From Brevibacterium sp. (GTDB lineage: Bacteria; Actinomycetota; Actinomycetes; Actinomycetales; Brevibacteriaceae): 34,547 nucleotides of DNA. The notes under the pieces are model-generated. The model searched no databases. It was not told the DNA's origin and worked only from the letters and a program-made list of their open reading frames with translations. The stretch covers positions 1-34,547 of the forward strand of contig JAKDSA010000024.1 in NCBI GenBank assembly GCA_030457025.1, in the 5' to 3' direction. This document shows, piece after piece, positions 34,338 to 34,547 of this stretch; within the stretch, counting starts at the first letter, position 1, and each line of letters starts with the position of its first letter. The translations under genes and the position numbers were made by a program.

Positions 34338-34547
34338 TGGCCAGAGAAGGGGTCGACGTATTCGATCCAGCCGAGGGTCTGACTGCCTGCGGCACGACCA
34401 GTCGTCGATTGTGCGGCTTGTGACTGCACAGTCGGCGGCTATTCTTCTGCCGTCGGCGACTGCTTCCGTGGCCACTTTTTCCCGCCAGCTGGAGTCTCTG
34501 CGGCGGAGGGACCCGCTTCGGGCGGAGGGGACGGCGTCCGGCGGGAG

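Noticed and set aside
34276..34547. Possible gene at the right edge
   Set aside because: Open frames there are short continuations or shadows of thiolase frames, without a ribosome binding site or recognisable domain.

Overview
The window looks like the chromosome of a high-GC Gram-positive actinobacterium. Codons are strongly GC-biased, GTG starts are common, and the gene order from about 1.2 to 25 kb follows the block known from Mycobacterium tuberculosis as Rv1691-Rv1713: TPR protein, glycerol-3-phosphate phosphatase, small protein, tlyA, nadK, recN, steA, steB/mctB, pyrG, Nudix, xerD, parA, scpA, scpB, rluB, cmk, der. A Brevibacterium-like organism is my best guess from protein style only. 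No phage, IS element, CRISPR array, rRNA or tRNA is visible.

Layout. (1) 1-343, minus strand: 5' end of an aldehyde dehydrogenase gene running off the left edge. (2) 344-1237: gap of about 900 bp with a long stem-loop (554-593), a candidate promoter (978-1007) and no convincing gene. (3) 1238-26315, plus strand: 23 tightly packed genes, many joined by 4-bp ATGA/GTGA overlaps. They cover carbon and phosphate housekeeping, rRNA modification (tlyA, rluB), NAD(P), CTP and nucleotide metabolism (nadK, pyrG, cmk, Nudix), repair and chromosome segregation (recN, xerD, parA, scpAB), division and envelope (steA, steB, an MraY/WecA-like protein, a MurJ-like flippase, two GT-B glycosyltransferases), tyrosine synthesis (tyrA), ribosome assembly (der) and an AI-2E-family membrane protein. 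(4) 26490-27110: a YciO-type YrdC-domain gene, possibly leaderless, ending at a stem-loop shared with the convergent liv operon. (5) 27168-31917, minus strand: a five-gene ABC importer of the branched-chain amino acid class (livK-livH-livM-livG-livF). (6) 32254-34275, plus strand: a FabG-like short-chain reductase and an acetyl-CoA acetyltransferase, divergent from livK. (7) 34276-34547: no gene seen, one stem-loop.

How the genes work together. The long plus-strand block is mostly conserved core machinery. Its most distinctive part is 9881-14939, where four genes sit between steB and pyrG, which are adjacent in M. tuberculosis. A polyprenyl-phosphate glycosyl-1-phosphate transferase homologue, a flippase and two cytoplasmic glycosyltransferases are together what a lipid-linked glycan pathway would need. 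At the right end, the liv importer and the reductase/thiolase pair share a half-site motif (CTGAACGA) in their common intergenic region, suggesting joint control of uptake and acyl-CoA metabolism.

The main annotation traps are these: scpA appears to start at CTG (19234) behind a strong Shine-Dalgarno, with conserved N-terminal sequence that ATG/GTG/TTG gene callers would lose; livK has its best SD-ATG (31886) in a different frame from its lipoprotein signal peptide; and livM, pyrG, xerD, cmk and the MraY-like gene each have a likely start downstream of the longest open frame. I did not find a clear new defence or mobile system.
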